Both the position numbers and the translations under genes were made by a program. This document shows positions 7,636 to 16,496 of a stretch of 64,000 bases of DNA, piece by piece. The notes below the pieces were generated by a model. That model was not told where the DNA came from, searched no databases, and saw only the letters and a list, made by a program, of their open reading frames with translations. Numbering within the stretch: the first letter of the stretch is position 1; the number at the start of each line of letters is the position of its first letter. The stretch comes from Butyrivibrio sp. (GTDB lineage Bacteria > Bacillota > Clostridia > Lachnospirales > Lachnospiraceae), in contig SVGB01000006.1 of assembly GCA_015056565.1 (NCBI GenBank), forward strand, positions 1 through 64,000. The letters are read 5' to 3'.

Positions 7636-8346
7636 TTATTTCCAAGTAATCCCCTTCGCTATTGGGTATACATCCTTTATATGTTGCCTTATGGCCTCTC
7701 CTGAGGCTTCAGGGCTTTCACTGTATCTGGATGTAACATGCTCGTAACCCCAAATGGTCTCAGGCTTGGTATAGATTGCTATGGGCCATCCGTAGAACTC
7801 GCCCTTTTTGTTCCTGCGCTGCCTGAAGTCCTTTACGCAGAGATAAGTCTTCATCTGAAGGCTTGTAAGAGTTCCTTCAAAGCCCTTTTCTCCGCCCTTC
7901 CCAAAGCCTGCCCGGGCCTTTATCTCATTTGAGTAGATCTCATCCTCTTCTTCAAAGAGATCCATGATCTTTTTCTGGCGTCTTGATGCCTTTTCATCGT
8001 CCCACAGGGCATCAAAATCATATCCTTCGCGCCTGTAATTGGCAAAATATGGAAGCCACTTCTTTGAGATAAAGCCCGCCTTTTTATCAAAAAACTTACC
8101 ATAGGCAAGTTCTCCGCTTCTTGCGATCTCTTCTCGCCACTCCCAAGGGTCAACCTTTGGATCCCCGCACCACCAATACTCCGGAACTGTCCTCTCTTCA
8201 AGGGAAAATCCGGGAATATCATTTTTAAAAAGTGGCAAAAAGCCCACTTCATTTATATATGCTATGGCATCCTTGACAGTATGAAGGCATTCAGGATCAT
8301 CCCACTCAACGCCGTACATTATCCATGTTCCATTTTCGTTTCCCAT
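7636..8346 (-). CDS. AlkZ/YcaQ-related protein, probable DNA glycosylase-like fold
   Basis: A 236-residue Trp-rich soluble protein. Motifs include YWWCGDPKVDPWEWREEIA, KKAGFISKKWLPYFANYRR and ALWDDEKASRRQKKIMDLF. The last two look like the winged-helix region of proteins annotated as AlkZ-related in Clostridia. I recall the family rather than seeing a catalytic signature, so DNA-repair activity is uncertain. The start is set at ATG 8346, with a weak AGGT site; an upstream frame to 8421 would overlap the C_GCAxxG gene by 56 bases. It follows that gene by 19 bases. Confidence 0.55.
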   Translation of the reverse strand: MGNENGTWIMYGVEWDDPECLHTVKDAIAYINEVGFLPLFKNDIPGFSLEERTVPEYWWCGDPKVDPWEWREEIARSGELAYGKFFDKKAGFISKKWLPYFANYRREGYDFDALWDDEKASRRQKKIMDLFEEEDEIYSNEIKARAGFGKGGEKGFEGTLTSLQMKTYLCVKDFRQRRNKKGEFYGWPIAIYTKPETIWGYEHVTSRYSESPEASGEAIRQHIKDVYPIAKGITWK

Positions 8347-8365
8347 AATCGTTACCTGCAAGCCT

Positions 8366-8827
8366 TTAACTGTTTTGCTCGTTTTGTTCGTTAATGAACT
8401 GCTCCAGGATCTCGGCCGCATCGCCTATTATCTCCGGGCAGGGGCGTTTTTTGTAGTATTCAGAGGTCCTTGCTTCAGGAACTGGAACATCGTGCCTGAC
8501 ACTTAAGCCAAGCAGCTCCCTGCAGACGATTAATCCGTGTTTCTCTTCAAATCTTTTTGCAAGCTCCTGTATCCTTGCGTAGTGATCTGCCTTCAGCTGT
8601 CCGGTCTCTGGTCCGTCGTAGCCATATAACAGCCCTGCGACCATGAACATGCCGCTGACAGAGCCGCACACCTCTCTTAGCCTCCCCATTCCTCCACCAA
8701 AAGAGGATGAGAGCTTTGATAACGTGGCTTCATCTATATTAAGAATGTCCGAAAAAGCCAGTACTACTGACTGGGAACAGTTGTAGCCCTTCATGAAATT
8801 TGCCATGGCAGCTTCTCTACGAGTCAT
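8366..8827 (-). CDS. C_GCAxxG_C_C family redox protein
   Basis: A 153-residue member of the C-GCAxxG-C-C family, named for conserved cysteines thought to bind metal or take part in redox chemistry. Visible here are YNCSQSVVLAF (first Cys about residue 16), FGGGMGRLREVCGSVSG (second Cys) and CRELLG and CPEII further on. The usual GCAxxG is altered around the Gly-rich stretch. The function is not established. The ATG at 8827 follows AGGTGAG. It lies in line with the epimerase gene upstream. Confidence 0.82.
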   Translation of the reverse strand: MTRREAAMANFMKGYNCSQSVVLAFSDILNIDEATLSKLSSSFGGGMGRLREVCGSVSGMFMVAGLLYGYDGPETGQLKADHYARIQELAKRFEEKHGLIVCRELLGLSVRHDVPVPEARTSEYYKKRPCPEIIGDAAEILEQFINEQNEQNS

Positions 8828-8850
8828 TATATCTCACCTTTTCCAACTAA

Positions 8851-9879
8851 TTATTCTATAACTTTTTTCTTTGCATCTTCTAATGCACTTATAACCTTAT
8901 CACAGAACTGGTCAAACTCAGGATCCTCTTCATATTCTTCAGGGTGTGAAAGCACATAGTCAAGAGCCATGCGGACACCCTTATGGAATGGGATGTTAGT
9001 GGTCATCTGAGGTACAAGCTTTTTTAGCTTGGAATTGTCAAATACCACAGATACTGCCTTATCTCCCAGAAGTCCTCCTCTGAAGTCGTAGCCGTACTTT
9101 TCACCCACATCGGCAAGGAAATCAGATGAAACGTGGTATGCCTTAAGTTCTACAGAAAGAGCATCTGCTATAGTCCTATATATCTGATCCCAGGTAAGGA
9201 TCTCATCACCAGTTATCTGGAAAGCCTCTCCGATAGCGTGTCGGTTGCCCATAAGCCCCGTAAAACCTATAGCAAAATCGCTGTTAAAAGTAAGAGCCCA
9301 TAAAGAGGAACCATCGCCCTGGATGATAACGGGCCTGCCCTCCTGCATTCTCTTTATTACCTGGTAAAAGCCCTTATCGCCGTGAACTCCCAGCGGAATA
9401 TGTCTCTCATCATAGGTATGGCTTGGCCTTACAATTGTTACAGGGAAGCCATTTTCACGGTACTTGCGTAAAAGAAATTCCTCACAGGCAATCTTGTTCC
9501 TTGAGTACTCCCAGTAAGGGTTTGCAAGGGTTGTCCCTTCTGTTATCACATAAGATGCTGCAGGCTTATTGTAAGCAGATGCAGAGCTTATAAAGATATA
9601 CTGCCTGGTCTTGCCCTCAAAGAGCCTGTAATCCCGCTCCACTGCACTGACATCAAAAGCAATAAAGTCACTAACGACGTCAAAAGTCATTCCATCAAGC
9701 TTCTTTTTTACATCCTCTTCGTTGTTTATATCTGCGATTATCTGCTTAACAGACCCAGGGACATCGCTTTTTCTGTTTCCCCTGTTCAGAAGATATACCT
9801 CCCACAAAGGGTCCTCAGAAAGCCTTCTAACTATTCCCATGCTTATTGTTCCAGTTCCGCCGATAAATAGTGCTCTCAT
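8851..9879 (-). CDS. NAD-dependent epimerase/dehydratase (extended SDR)
   Basis: A 342-residue extended short-chain dehydrogenase. The Rossmann NAD loop is FIGGTGTISMGIV at the N-terminus and the catalytic Tyr-Lys motif reads YSRNKIACE (about residue 130). Such proteins modify nucleotide sugars or act as NmrA-like NAD sensors. I choose ATG 9879 (AAAGGA seven bases upstream) rather than the frame start at 9930, which would abut the cobI stop. It probably shares a transcript with the methyltransferase gene upstream. The substrate is unknown. Confidence 0.85.
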   Translation of the reverse strand: MRALFIGGTGTISMGIVRRLSEDPLWEVYLLNRGNRKSDVPGSVKQIIADINNEEDVKKKLDGMTFDVVSDFIAFDVSAVERDYRLFEGKTRQYIFISSASAYNKPAASYVITEGTTLANPYWEYSRNKIACEEFLLRKYRENGFPVTIVRPSHTYDERHIPLGVHGDKGFYQVIKRMQEGRPVIIQGDGSSLWALTFNSDFAIGFTGLMGNRHAIGEAFQITGDEILTWDQIYRTIADALSVELKAYHVSSDFLADVGEKYGYDFRGGLLGDKAVSVVFDNSKLKKLVPQMTTNIPFHKGVRMALDYVLSHPEEYEEDPEFDQFCDKVISALEDAKKKVIE

Positions 9880-9929
9880 ACCTTCATCCTTTCTTTTCGC
9901 AAAAAAGTTACCAACTCCGCCTCTTTGCA

Positions 9930-10586
9930 TTACTTGACTATAAGTACAGAAAAATACCCCGCCTCGTCCGGGATCGACCGAACGTCCTCATAGATCTTCT
10001 CCGACTCCATTTCGCAGTTCTCAACAAGCCAAGCCTTCTTGCCGCATTCGATAACGCGCGCTTTCAATTCCTTCAGCTTGCTGCCTGCCTTCATGACCAC
10101 AAGCGTACCATCAAAATTCCTAAACTCACCGGTTGTGATCAGCACATTTTCCCTGCCGAGTGCTATCGGTATGTTCAGTCTTGCAGATATACCGGAAAAA
10201 GAGGTCACTCCGCTCACAATCTGGATTTCAAAGCCCTTATCACTAACCATCTCTGAGATATAGAAAAAAGTGGAATAAAAACCAGGGTCTCCCAAAGTAA
10301 GAAAAGCTACGCTCTTCCCGTTCCCAAGAACATCAATTATCCTCTTTGCAGCCTCCTGATGAGCTGCGCCAAGCCCCTCCTCTTTCATGGGGAAATCAAG
10401 AAGGATCTTCTCTTTTTTCCCAATCTCAGGACAGGCTTCTTTTGCTATCTCATATGCAACGCCTGCAGTGCCGCCTTTTGCGGGACAAGCGATCACATCT
10501 GCCTTATTTATCACCTTTACAGCCTTAAGGGTAAGAAGCTCCGGATCTCCCGGTCCCACACCCACGGCGTACAAAATTCCTGCCAT
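9930..10586 (-). CDS. cobI: Precorrin-2 C20-methyltransferase
   Basis: A 218-residue tetrapyrrole methylase. It would transfer a methyl group from SAM to C-20 of (cobalt-)precorrin-2 in cobalamin synthesis. The family's N-terminal motif YAVGVGPGDPELLTLKAV is perfect, followed by ADVIACPAKGG and FLTLGDPGFYSTFFY. Length is at the short end for CobI/CbiL (usually 220-240). No other cobalamin gene is nearby, so it has been separated from the main cluster or this strain holds the pathway elsewhere. The ATG follows GGGAG. Confidence 0.87.
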   Translation of the reverse strand: MAGILYAVGVGPGDPELLTLKAVKVINKADVIACPAKGGTAGVAYEIAKEACPEIGKKEKILLDFPMKEEGLGAAHQEAAKRIIDVLGNGKSVAFLTLGDPGFYSTFFYISEMVSDKGFEIQIVSGVTSFSGISARLNIPIALGRENVLITTGEFRNFDGTLVVMKAGSKLKELKARVIECGKKAWLVENCEMESEKIYEDVRSIPDEAGYFSVLIVK

Positions 10587-10647
10587 ATTTTAACTCCCTG
10601 CGCACACTTGCCAAACCTTTCCTGCAAGTGTTCCAACTCTTATTATA

Positions 10648-10675
10648 TTGTCATTCCATGAACGTTTGCTATACT
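10648..10675 (+). promoter_or_regulatory. Sigma-A promoter for the MBL-fold gene
   Basis: TTGTCA (10648-10653) and TATACT (10670-10675) are separated by 16 bases, 26 bases before the ATG at 10701. A purine-rich stretch AAGGAGAAAAGAGGG provides the ribosome site. Confidence 0.6.
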
Positions 10676-10700
10676 TTTAAGGAGAAAAGAGGGAAAAAGT

Positions 10701-11519
10701 ATGAAAACAAAGCTGACAGTAATAGTAGATAACATTTCAAACGAAGAAATCTCCGGAGAATGGGGCCTCTGCGTCCTGGTAGAGTTTGGAGACAAGAAGA
10801 TCTTAGTAGATGCGGGAGCTTCCGGCCTGTTCCTTAAGAACATGGAAAAGCTTGGAATCGACGTCGATAGCATTGACTTTGGTATATTGAGCCACGCTCA
10901 CTATGACCATGCCAACGGAATTCCGGCGTTTTTTGAGCACAACTCCCACGCAAAATTTTACCTGAGAGATTCTACATCAGATAACTGCTATGCCAAGAAA
11001 TTCATCTTCAGGAAATACATTGGTATACCCAAAAATCTGATCCGAAACTACAAGGACCGCATAGAAATGGTATCAGGAGACTACCAAATTACAGAAGGGG
11101 TATATCTCATCCCCCATAAAACCGCAAATCTTTCTGAAGTTGGCAAACGAGAGTCAATGTACAGGAAAACAAAAAAAGGATGGATCCCTGATGACTTCTC
11201 CCACGAGCAGAGCCTTGTTCTTGAGACTGATAAGGGACTCCTTATCATAAACTCCTGCTCCCACGGCGGAGCAGCAAATATCATAAACGAGGTAAAAGAA
11301 ACCTTCCCTGATAAGCACGTATACGGCCTTGTAGGCGGTTTCCACCTGTTTAACAAGTCTGATGAAGAGATCACAGACCTGGCACAGAAGATAAAGGCTA
11401 CCGGAATAGATTACGTGTGCACAGGCCACTGCACCAAAGGCCACGCATATGGCATCCTGAAAAGAGAACTTGGCGATACCGTAAACCAAATGAAGGTCGG
11501 GTATCAGATGGAGTTCTGA
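10701..11519 (+). CDS. MBL-fold metallo-hydrolase
   Basis: A 272-residue metallo-beta-lactamase fold enzyme. The metal-binding signature is SHAHYDHANG (about residue 64), with further His ligands in INSCSHGG (about residue 181) and GFHLFNKS and TGHCTKGHA near the end. The layout matches the group that includes the archaeal dihydropterin-aminobenzene phosphate synthase and many uncharacterised clostridial hydrolases. It stands alone on the plus strand and is convergent, with a five-base gap, to the following HAD gene. The substrate is unknown. Confidence 0.88.
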   Translation: MKTKLTVIVDNISNEEISGEWGLCVLVEFGDKKILVDAGASGLFLKNMEKLGIDVDSIDFGILSHAHYDHANGIPAFFEHNSHAKFYLRDSTSDNCYAKKFIFRKYIGIPKNLIRNYKDRIEMVSGDYQITEGVYLIPHKTANLSEVGKRESMYRKTKKGWIPDDFSHEQSLVLETDKGLLIINSCSHGGAANIINEVKETFPDKHVYGLVGGFHLFNKSDEEITDLAQKIKATGIDYVCTGHCTKGHAYGILKRELGDTVNQMKVGYQMEF

Positions 11520-11524
11520 CATTT

Positions 11525-11833
11525 TCAGTAGTTGTCCACATGGCTTGCCCTGTCGTCTATATAAACATCACATGTTATTTTTCTAGAATTAGAACCGTAC
11601 TTTTCAATGGTCTCAGGAAGATTGTCATTTATGGCATCGAAAATGAGACCATTTTCTTTACAGAATTCTACAGCCTTATCAAGAGGCTCTCCTGCTCTGC
11701 AGGTCCATAGAATGAGCTTGTCACCCTGCCTCTGTTTGTCCAGAAGATAGCGAAGAAGCCTTGTATTTGCAGGCCCAACCTCAGGCCACTGACCCATGCT
11801 TAATGTTCCGTCAAAATCTACTGCATATATCAT
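11525..11833 (-). CDS. Small HAD-superfamily hydrolase
   Basis: A 102-residue protein with the HAD nucleophile motif DFDGTLS at residues 6-12, the second motif LWTCRAG (about residue 43) and an acidic pair in VYIDDRASH near the end. It is the minimal fold with no cap domain, which suits a phosphatase acting on a large or polymeric substrate. GAGGGAAG precedes the ATG at 11833. It lies directly after the polymerase relic, on the same strand. Confidence 0.8.
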   Translation of the reverse strand: MIYAVDFDGTLSMGQWPEVGPANTRLLRYLLDKQRQGDKLILWTCRAGEPLDKAVEFCKENGLIFDAINDNLPETIEKYGSNSRKITCDVYIDDRASHVDNY

Positions 11834-11851
11834 GATCTTCCCTCACTTTCA

Positions 11852-12191
11852 TTAGGCTTTAGACTCCAAAAACCACTTCGCTCCACCGGGAGCATCCTCA
11901 AAATACAGATGGATCTCTTTTCCATCCACAATACAGGTGTAAACAAGTCCTGCTCCGCCAGCTCTCGTCAAGACCGTAGGGCTCGACTCTGTCTGTGTAC
12001 TCACTGTAGATATTCCTTGCAAGCCTTGAAAAACGAATGTAGTCATCATAGTGGGGAGAAACAAATACCACGTCCTTACAGGCCCTTTTTGCCTGCCACA
12101 GCGCCATGCCTGTCTTGACGCCATTTTTCTTGGCTTTGCAAACATTTGTTTGGGTAGTTTTTATTATAAGAACAGCTGTTCGATTTTGCAA
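11852..12191 (-). pseudogene. Relic of a Y-family DNA polymerase (DinB/ImpB/UmuC type)
   Basis: The minus-strand frame from about 12136 to 11960 encodes AKKNGVKTGMALWQAKRAC, VSPHYDDYIRFSRLARNIY and DRVEPYGLDESW. These are the conserved fingers and catalytic palm motifs of Y-family polymerases, including the catalytic Asp-Glu pair. Everything before codon about 60 and after the palm motif is missing, and the frame ends in unrelated sequence (VYTCIVDGKEIHLYF read in another frame). About 60 of some 400 residues survive. An SOS-type box remains just upstream, as expected for dinB, so a deletion joined promoter and middle of the gene. Confidence 0.75.
12170..12181. promoter_or_regulatory. LexA-type SOS box GAACAGCTGTTC
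   Basis: A perfect 12-base palindrome with GAAC and GTTC arms separated by four bases, the layout of the Gram-positive LexA/DinR site. On the minus strand it reads CGAACAGCTGTTCT, followed by TTATAAT, a -10-like sequence. It lies at the head of the polymerase relic, consistent with damage-inducible dinB genes in Firmicutes. A weaker CAAAC-ATTT-GTTTG dyad lies at 12139-12152. Confidence 0.65.
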
Positions 12192-12228
12192 CCGCTAGAT
12201 ATAGTGTATTAGTTTTCCAAAAGCACAT

Positions 12229-12274
12229 GAAAAAAGCGACGCCCTCACAAATACTGCATTCGCGAGAACGTCGC
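12229..12274 (-). terminator. Rho-independent terminator after xpt
   Basis: Reading the minus strand, GCGACG (12274-12269) and CTC pair with GAG and CGTCGC (12241-12236), followed by TTTTTT. It lies about 60 bases beyond the xpt stop and separates xpt from the polymerase relic. Confidence 0.75.
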
Positions 12275-12332
12275 CCATCATCAAAAATTATTTATTTTGT
12301 TATTCCTTTTTGTAAGGCCATCTTTCCGCCCT

Positions 12333-12917
12333 TTAATCCTCCTGCCTCTGGAACTCGATTGTCCCATCATCTCCCATTCTCTCGATGATTGCCAGAGACA
12401 TCACATCAATTCCCATCATCCTAAGGTCTGCACCGCCTGGCTGAAAGCCTTTTTCAATGCAGATTCCTATCCCTGCGACCCTTGCCCTTGCCTGGTCACA
12501 GATCTCTATTAGCCCCTTCATGGCATTGCCAAGGGCCAGAAAATCATCTATCAAAAGAACTGTATCGCTGCTATCTAGGTATTTCCTGGAAACAGTTATA
12601 TCGTAGTCTGTTCCATGGGTGTAGGAACTGACTCTTGAAGTATACACATCATCTCCGATGTTGAGGCTCTTAGTCTTCTTGGCAAAGAGCATCGGAACCT
12701 CAAAGCGCCTTGCAACAAAGCTTGCTATCGCAATTCCCGAAGCCTCAATAGTAAGGATCTTGGTGATCCCGGCGTCCTTGTACCTCTGATAGAACTCTTC
12801 ACCCATCTTATCCATTAGAGATACATCCACCATGTGGTTTAAAAAGCTGTCTACTTTCAGGATATTTCCCGGATAAACCTCTCCTTTTTCCCTGATCATA
12901 TCTTCAAGTAATTTCAC
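12333..12917 (-). CDS. xpt: Xanthine phosphoribosyltransferase
   Basis: A 194-residue type I phosphoribosyltransferase that would convert xanthine and PRPP to XMP in purine salvage. Typical Xpt features are MKLLEDMIREKGEVYPGNILKV in overlapping form at the N-terminus, ITKILTIEASGIA, and the PRPP loop VLLIDDFLALGNA (about residue 124). It starts with GTG behind AGGAGG. Unlike many Firmicutes xpt genes there is no room for a purine riboswitch: the helicase gene ends only 41 bases upstream. Confidence 0.93.
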   Translation of the reverse strand: MKLLEDMIREKGEVYPGNILKVDSFLNHMVDVSLMDKMGEEFYQRYKDAGITKILTIEASGIAIASFVARRFEVPMLFAKKTKSLNIGDDVYTSRVSSYTHGTDYDITVSRKYLDSSDTVLLIDDFLALGNAMKGLIEICDQARARVAGIGICIEKGFQPGGADLRMMGIDVMSLAIIERMGDDGTIEFQRQED

Positions 12918-12958
12918 TTTGGGCTCCTCCTTATCGCGCCGGTATCAGCGCTTAAAAG

Positions 12959-15115
12959 TTAGTGAATTATATCCATTCCCATATTAAATGCCACAGGATA
13001 CAGGAATATTTTCTCATCTCCTGCGTCAAACTTCACGGAAAATTTCATTGGGATCTCATCATCGTCGTAGGTTACATCAGTGATCGTACCTTCTCCGTAC
13101 TTGGGCTGCGATACCCTCTCTCCAATGACCAGCTGATCCGGAATACTGTCGGTCGCCGCAGCTTTGGTCTTACTCTTTTTCAAAAAAGCTGTAGACGCTT
13201 TGCCACCAGTGGGTTTCGAAACTTTCTTGGCACTAGTGGGCTTAGAAGCTGCCTTATCCTTGGCCGTTAGCTCTTTTACAAAGGCCGAAGGCTTATCATC
13301 ATACTTAAATATTGTAAGCCTCTCCCTTGCTCTTGTCATCCCTACGTAAAAGATCCTTCGCTCCTCCTCAAAATCCCTTAGGTCCTGAGGCGAGGCTGAT
13401 TTATCTTTTTCCCTGACAACCTTGCTTGGAAAAACGCCGTTTATCACATCCATAAGGATGACCGTGTCGTACTCCAGGCCCTTGCTGGAATGGATGGTTG
13501 AAAGGATGAATTTGGAGCTGTAATCAGGCTCTTTTTCCGTAAGGATACTGCGAAGCTCCTCAAGCCTTGAGAGAAAATCTTCTATTGTAGCCTCATTTTT
13601 CGCAAGCATTTTAAGGATAAATATCTTGTTTGTGTCAATGTTGTTATCCTTCAGGTAATCCCCGTAGCCCATGAAGTTTTCAAGCCTGTTTATGGCTTTA
13701 TAGGGGGATTCTGAGGCCATATTCCTAAAATGAGTCCTAAGGGACCTGCAGTTCCCCAGAACGCGCTTATTTAAGTCTATATACTCAGCTGCGTCCCATA
13801 TGCCTGTGTGGCGCTCATCAGCCATCTCGCACATGGCCTCCGCGTCAGGCTTCCTCAAAAATGCCTGGAACTTGAAATATATCTTCATAAAAAGCTCAGG
13901 ATCAGCAGGCGAAAGAGCAAAGGAAAGCATGTTTATCACATCCATAACTACTCTGTGGGTGAAAAATGCCATGTCCACGTTCTTTATCCTGTAGGGAACG
14001 TCTTCTCTTTCAAGAATATCAACCAGTGGCAGAATGCTCTCATTGTCCCTGTAGAGTACCGCTGTCTGGGTCTTAACGTCCTTTGCCACCTTTAAAAGAT
14101 AGCTGTACTGAGCCTCTCTGGCACCAAGCTCTGCGATGGTAATCTCGCCACCTGCCTCTTTTGTGGCGCACATGTGCTTTTCGTGACGGCTCTTGTTGTT
14201 TTGGATGAACCGGTCTGCAGCTACTACTATCCTGGCATTGGACCTGTAGTTTTTGTCCATCACAAGCACTCTTGCGCCTGGGTGATCTTTTTCAAAGTTT
14301 AAAAGAGCTTCCGGATAAGCCGCTCTGAAGCCGTAGATACTCTGATCTTCGTCTCCCACCATGAAAAGATTTCCCGCCTTTCCAGCCAAAAGAGCTATGA
14401 TCATGTGTTGTATCTTAGACGTATCCTGGGCTTCGTCCACGCAGATATATCGGTATTCGTTCTGGTAATGCGCAAGCAGCTCTTTTGACCCCTTGAGCAT
14501 CCTGTAGGCATAGATCATCTGATCGTCGTAGTCCATAAGGCTTCTGGCCTTGAGAGCGCTGTTGTATTCGGAATATATGGAAAAGAGATCTATCCCCTGA
14601 TCTTTCCCCACATCCCTGATCTCCTTCTCTGTAAGGCACATATTCTTGCAGTAGGTAATGAGGGATCTGACGCCCTTAATGTCGCTCTCTGTGGGATATT
14701 CGCCCATGACTTTCAGGAATATGTCAGTCAGGAGCTTACCTGTTATCTTCTCATCTGTTACCAGTTCAAAAGAGCTTTTCCCTATGAGCCTGCCATAGTA
14801 GGCGATTATCTTGGCGCAGATGCCGTTTATGGTTCTGAATTCAAGTTTGTCAGCCAGCTCCTGTCCAAAGAGGCTCTTAAATCGCTCTGACATGTCCCTT
14901 GTGGCTGCCACAGTGTATGTGAGGGTCAGAATATTCCTCGGGTCGATCTCTTTGCAAAAGAGCATGTATCCAAGCCTGTTTACAAGGACAGTGGTCTTAC
15001 CACTTCCCGGAACCGCCAGTAGCAGCACAGGCCCATCTACTGTTTCTACCGCTTGTTTTTGCTGTTCATTTAGTTTTTGGCCATATTTGGCCCAGAAATC
15101 TATATCAGTTATCAA
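12959..15115 (-). CDS. UvrD/PcrA-like superfamily 1 DNA helicase
   Basis: A 718-residue ATP-dependent 3'-5' helicase. The Q motif LNEQQKQAVETVDGPVLLLA and Walker A VPGSGKTTVL lie at residues 15-42, motif II reads ICVDEAQDTSK, motif III FMVGDEDQSIYGFRAAY, motif V IHSSKGLEYDTVILM and motif VI RRIFYVGMTRARERL. The C-terminal about 80 residues hold a Lys/Ser linker and a Tudor-like tail (GERVSQPKYGEGTI), as in PcrA. The start is an unusual TTG one base after the GH53 stop, behind AGGA; no ATG exists nearby. Role in repair or replication restart is inferred from the family. Confidence 0.9.
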   Translation of the reverse strand: MITDIDFWAKYGQKLNEQQKQAVETVDGPVLLLAVPGSGKTTVLVNRLGYMLFCKEIDPRNILTLTYTVAATRDMSERFKSLFGQELADKLEFRTINGICAKIIAYYGRLIGKSSFELVTDEKITGKLLTDIFLKVMGEYPTESDIKGVRSLITYCKNMCLTEKEIRDVGKDQGIDLFSIYSEYNSALKARSLMDYDDQMIYAYRMLKGSKELLAHYQNEYRYICVDEAQDTSKIQHMIIALLAGKAGNLFMVGDEDQSIYGFRAAYPEALLNFEKDHPGARVLVMDKNYRSNARIVVAADRFIQNNKSRHEKHMCATKEAGGEITIAELGAREAQYSYLLKVAKDVKTQTAVLYRDNESILPLVDILEREDVPYRIKNVDMAFFTHRVVMDVINMLSFALSPADPELFMKIYFKFQAFLRKPDAEAMCEMADERHTGIWDAAEYIDLNKRVLGNCRSLRTHFRNMASESPYKAINRLENFMGYGDYLKDNNIDTNKIFILKMLAKNEATIEDFLSRLEELRSILTEKEPDYSSKFILSTIHSSKGLEYDTVILMDVINGVFPSKVVREKDKSASPQDLRDFEEERRIFYVGMTRARERLTIFKYDDKPSAFVKELTAKDKAASKPTSAKKVSKPTGGKASTAFLKKSKTKAAATDSIPDQLVIGERVSQPKYGEGTITDVTYDDDEIPMKFSVKFDAGDEKIFLYPVAFNMGMDIIH

Positions 15116-15116
15116 A

Positions 15117-16484
15117 TCATTTTCCTAACATGTAATTAAATACTTTCAGTGATTCCAAAGGATGTCCTTCAAAATCGAAAAATGCCTGATTATCCCAGGA
15201 GCTTCCGCCATAGTATTTCCCCGCATCCTCAGGGTCATAGTCAGATGCATAGCTGCTGGCCCATCCGCTTCCATACTGCTCCCATATAGCAGAATTGTCA
15301 GCATTTGCCGGTCCCACTGGAATCCAGGCCCCTTCCCAGTAAAATATACCAATTCCTTTGACATCGCTAACGTACTGACATATATCGTGAATAACAGTGG
15401 CCTGGCCTTCTACAGAAGCAGGATACCCCTTCACCAGGTCTTTTGAAGAAAGGCTGTTCCCAAAGCCATCTCCATCCTCAGTTGTATAACAGTATGAAGT
15501 CTCAGCGATGAAAGCCTTTTTCCCATACTTCTCATTTATCAGCTCAAGAACGCGGCTCATATTTTCAAAACTGCCATCCCAGAAAGGATAATAGCTCATT
15601 CCGATCATGTCAAAATCCAGTTCACACCTGATAAGCCTGTCAACCAGTGTAAGTACATCTGCCTTGTCCTGGATCCTTGTGTAATGTACCACTACAGATA
15701 TCTCTTTTCCGTAAGCCTCAGATACTTCCCGAACTGCAAGACTTCCGGCCTTAAGGAGCTCAGCAACCTTTTCAAACTGCTTCTCGCCGGACATTCCGTA
15801 GTTTATCTCATTCCCTATCTGCACCATGCCAACATCAACGCCTGCATCCAGGAGCTGTGTCAGGCTGTCCTTTGTAAAATCGTAGAGAGCTTCTGCTTTT
15901 TCCTCTACACTCAAGCCCTCCCAGGCCTTAGGGGCGTGCTGCCTCTTGGGATCTGCCCAGAAGTCTGAGTAGTGGAAATCTATCATGACCTTCATTCCGT
16001 AATCGGTAGCTCTTTTCCCAAGCTCAATTGCAGTTGGCAGGTCATTGTTGCCTCCGCCATATCCGTTGCCATCTTCATCATATGGGTCATTCCAAACCCT
16101 AAGCCTGATATAGTTAATTCCTGAATCCGCAAAGGTTTTTAAAGGATCCTGCTCATTGCCCTCAAAATCGTAGTATTTAACGCCGCTGTTTTCCTCTGCA
16201 AGAAGTGAAGATACGTCCATTCCAAAAATGAAGTCCTCGGAGATGCCATCTACCTTGGTTTTCCAGGGTTCTTCAGTGGATGTTTCTTCTGTTATCCCTT
16301 CAGCTTCTTTAGCTGTTTCCTCTTTTGTTTCTTGCGGCTTCGCCTCTAAGGCGTTCTGCGCTGTAGCTTCGCTTACTACTTCCGTTATCTCAGCACTTCC
16401 ACCTTTTCCACAGCCTCCCAGCATCACAGCAACTATTCCGATACTGCAGATCACCGCAGAAATACCCCTCCTGCTCTTTATCAT
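15117..16484 (-). CDS. GH53 endo-beta-1,4-galactanase, lipoprotein
   Basis: A 455-residue secreted enzyme that would cut the beta-1,4-galactan side chains of pectin. The N-terminus has a lipoprotein signal ending in MLGGCGKGG, so it is probably anchored to the outer face of the membrane. A Glu/Thr-rich linker follows (to about residue 75). The GH53 domain shows FIFGMDVSSLLAEE, INYIRLRVWNDPYD, VMIDFHYSDFWADP, acid/base Glu in QIGNEINYGM and nucleophile Glu in FIAETSYCYT. It points to plant cell-wall use. AGGAGG precedes the ATG. It follows the small Sel1-like gene by 12 bases and leads into the helicase gene. Confidence 0.92.
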   Translation of the reverse strand: MIKSRRGISAVICSIGIVAVMLGGCGKGGSAEITEVVSEATAQNALEAKPQETKEETAKEAEGITEETSTEEPWKTKVDGISEDFIFGMDVSSLLAEENSGVKYYDFEGNEQDPLKTFADSGINYIRLRVWNDPYDEDGNGYGGGNNDLPTAIELGKRATDYGMKVMIDFHYSDFWADPKRQHAPKAWEGLSVEEKAEALYDFTKDSLTQLLDAGVDVGMVQIGNEINYGMSGEKQFEKVAELLKAGSLAVREVSEAYGKEISVVVHYTRIQDKADVLTLVDRLIRCELDFDMIGMSYYPFWDGSFENMSRVLELINEKYGKKAFIAETSYCYTTEDGDGFGNSLSSKDLVKGYPASVEGQATVIHDICQYVSDVKGIGIFYWEGAWIPVGPANADNSAIWEQYGSGWASSYASDYDPEDAGKYYGGSSWDNQAFFDFEGHPLESLKVFNYMLGK

Positions 16485-16496
16485 ATGCGCCGCCTC

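Noticed and set aside
12918-12958. Purine riboswitch before xpt
   Set aside because: Only 41 bases separate it from the helicase stop and no aptamer-like sequence is present.
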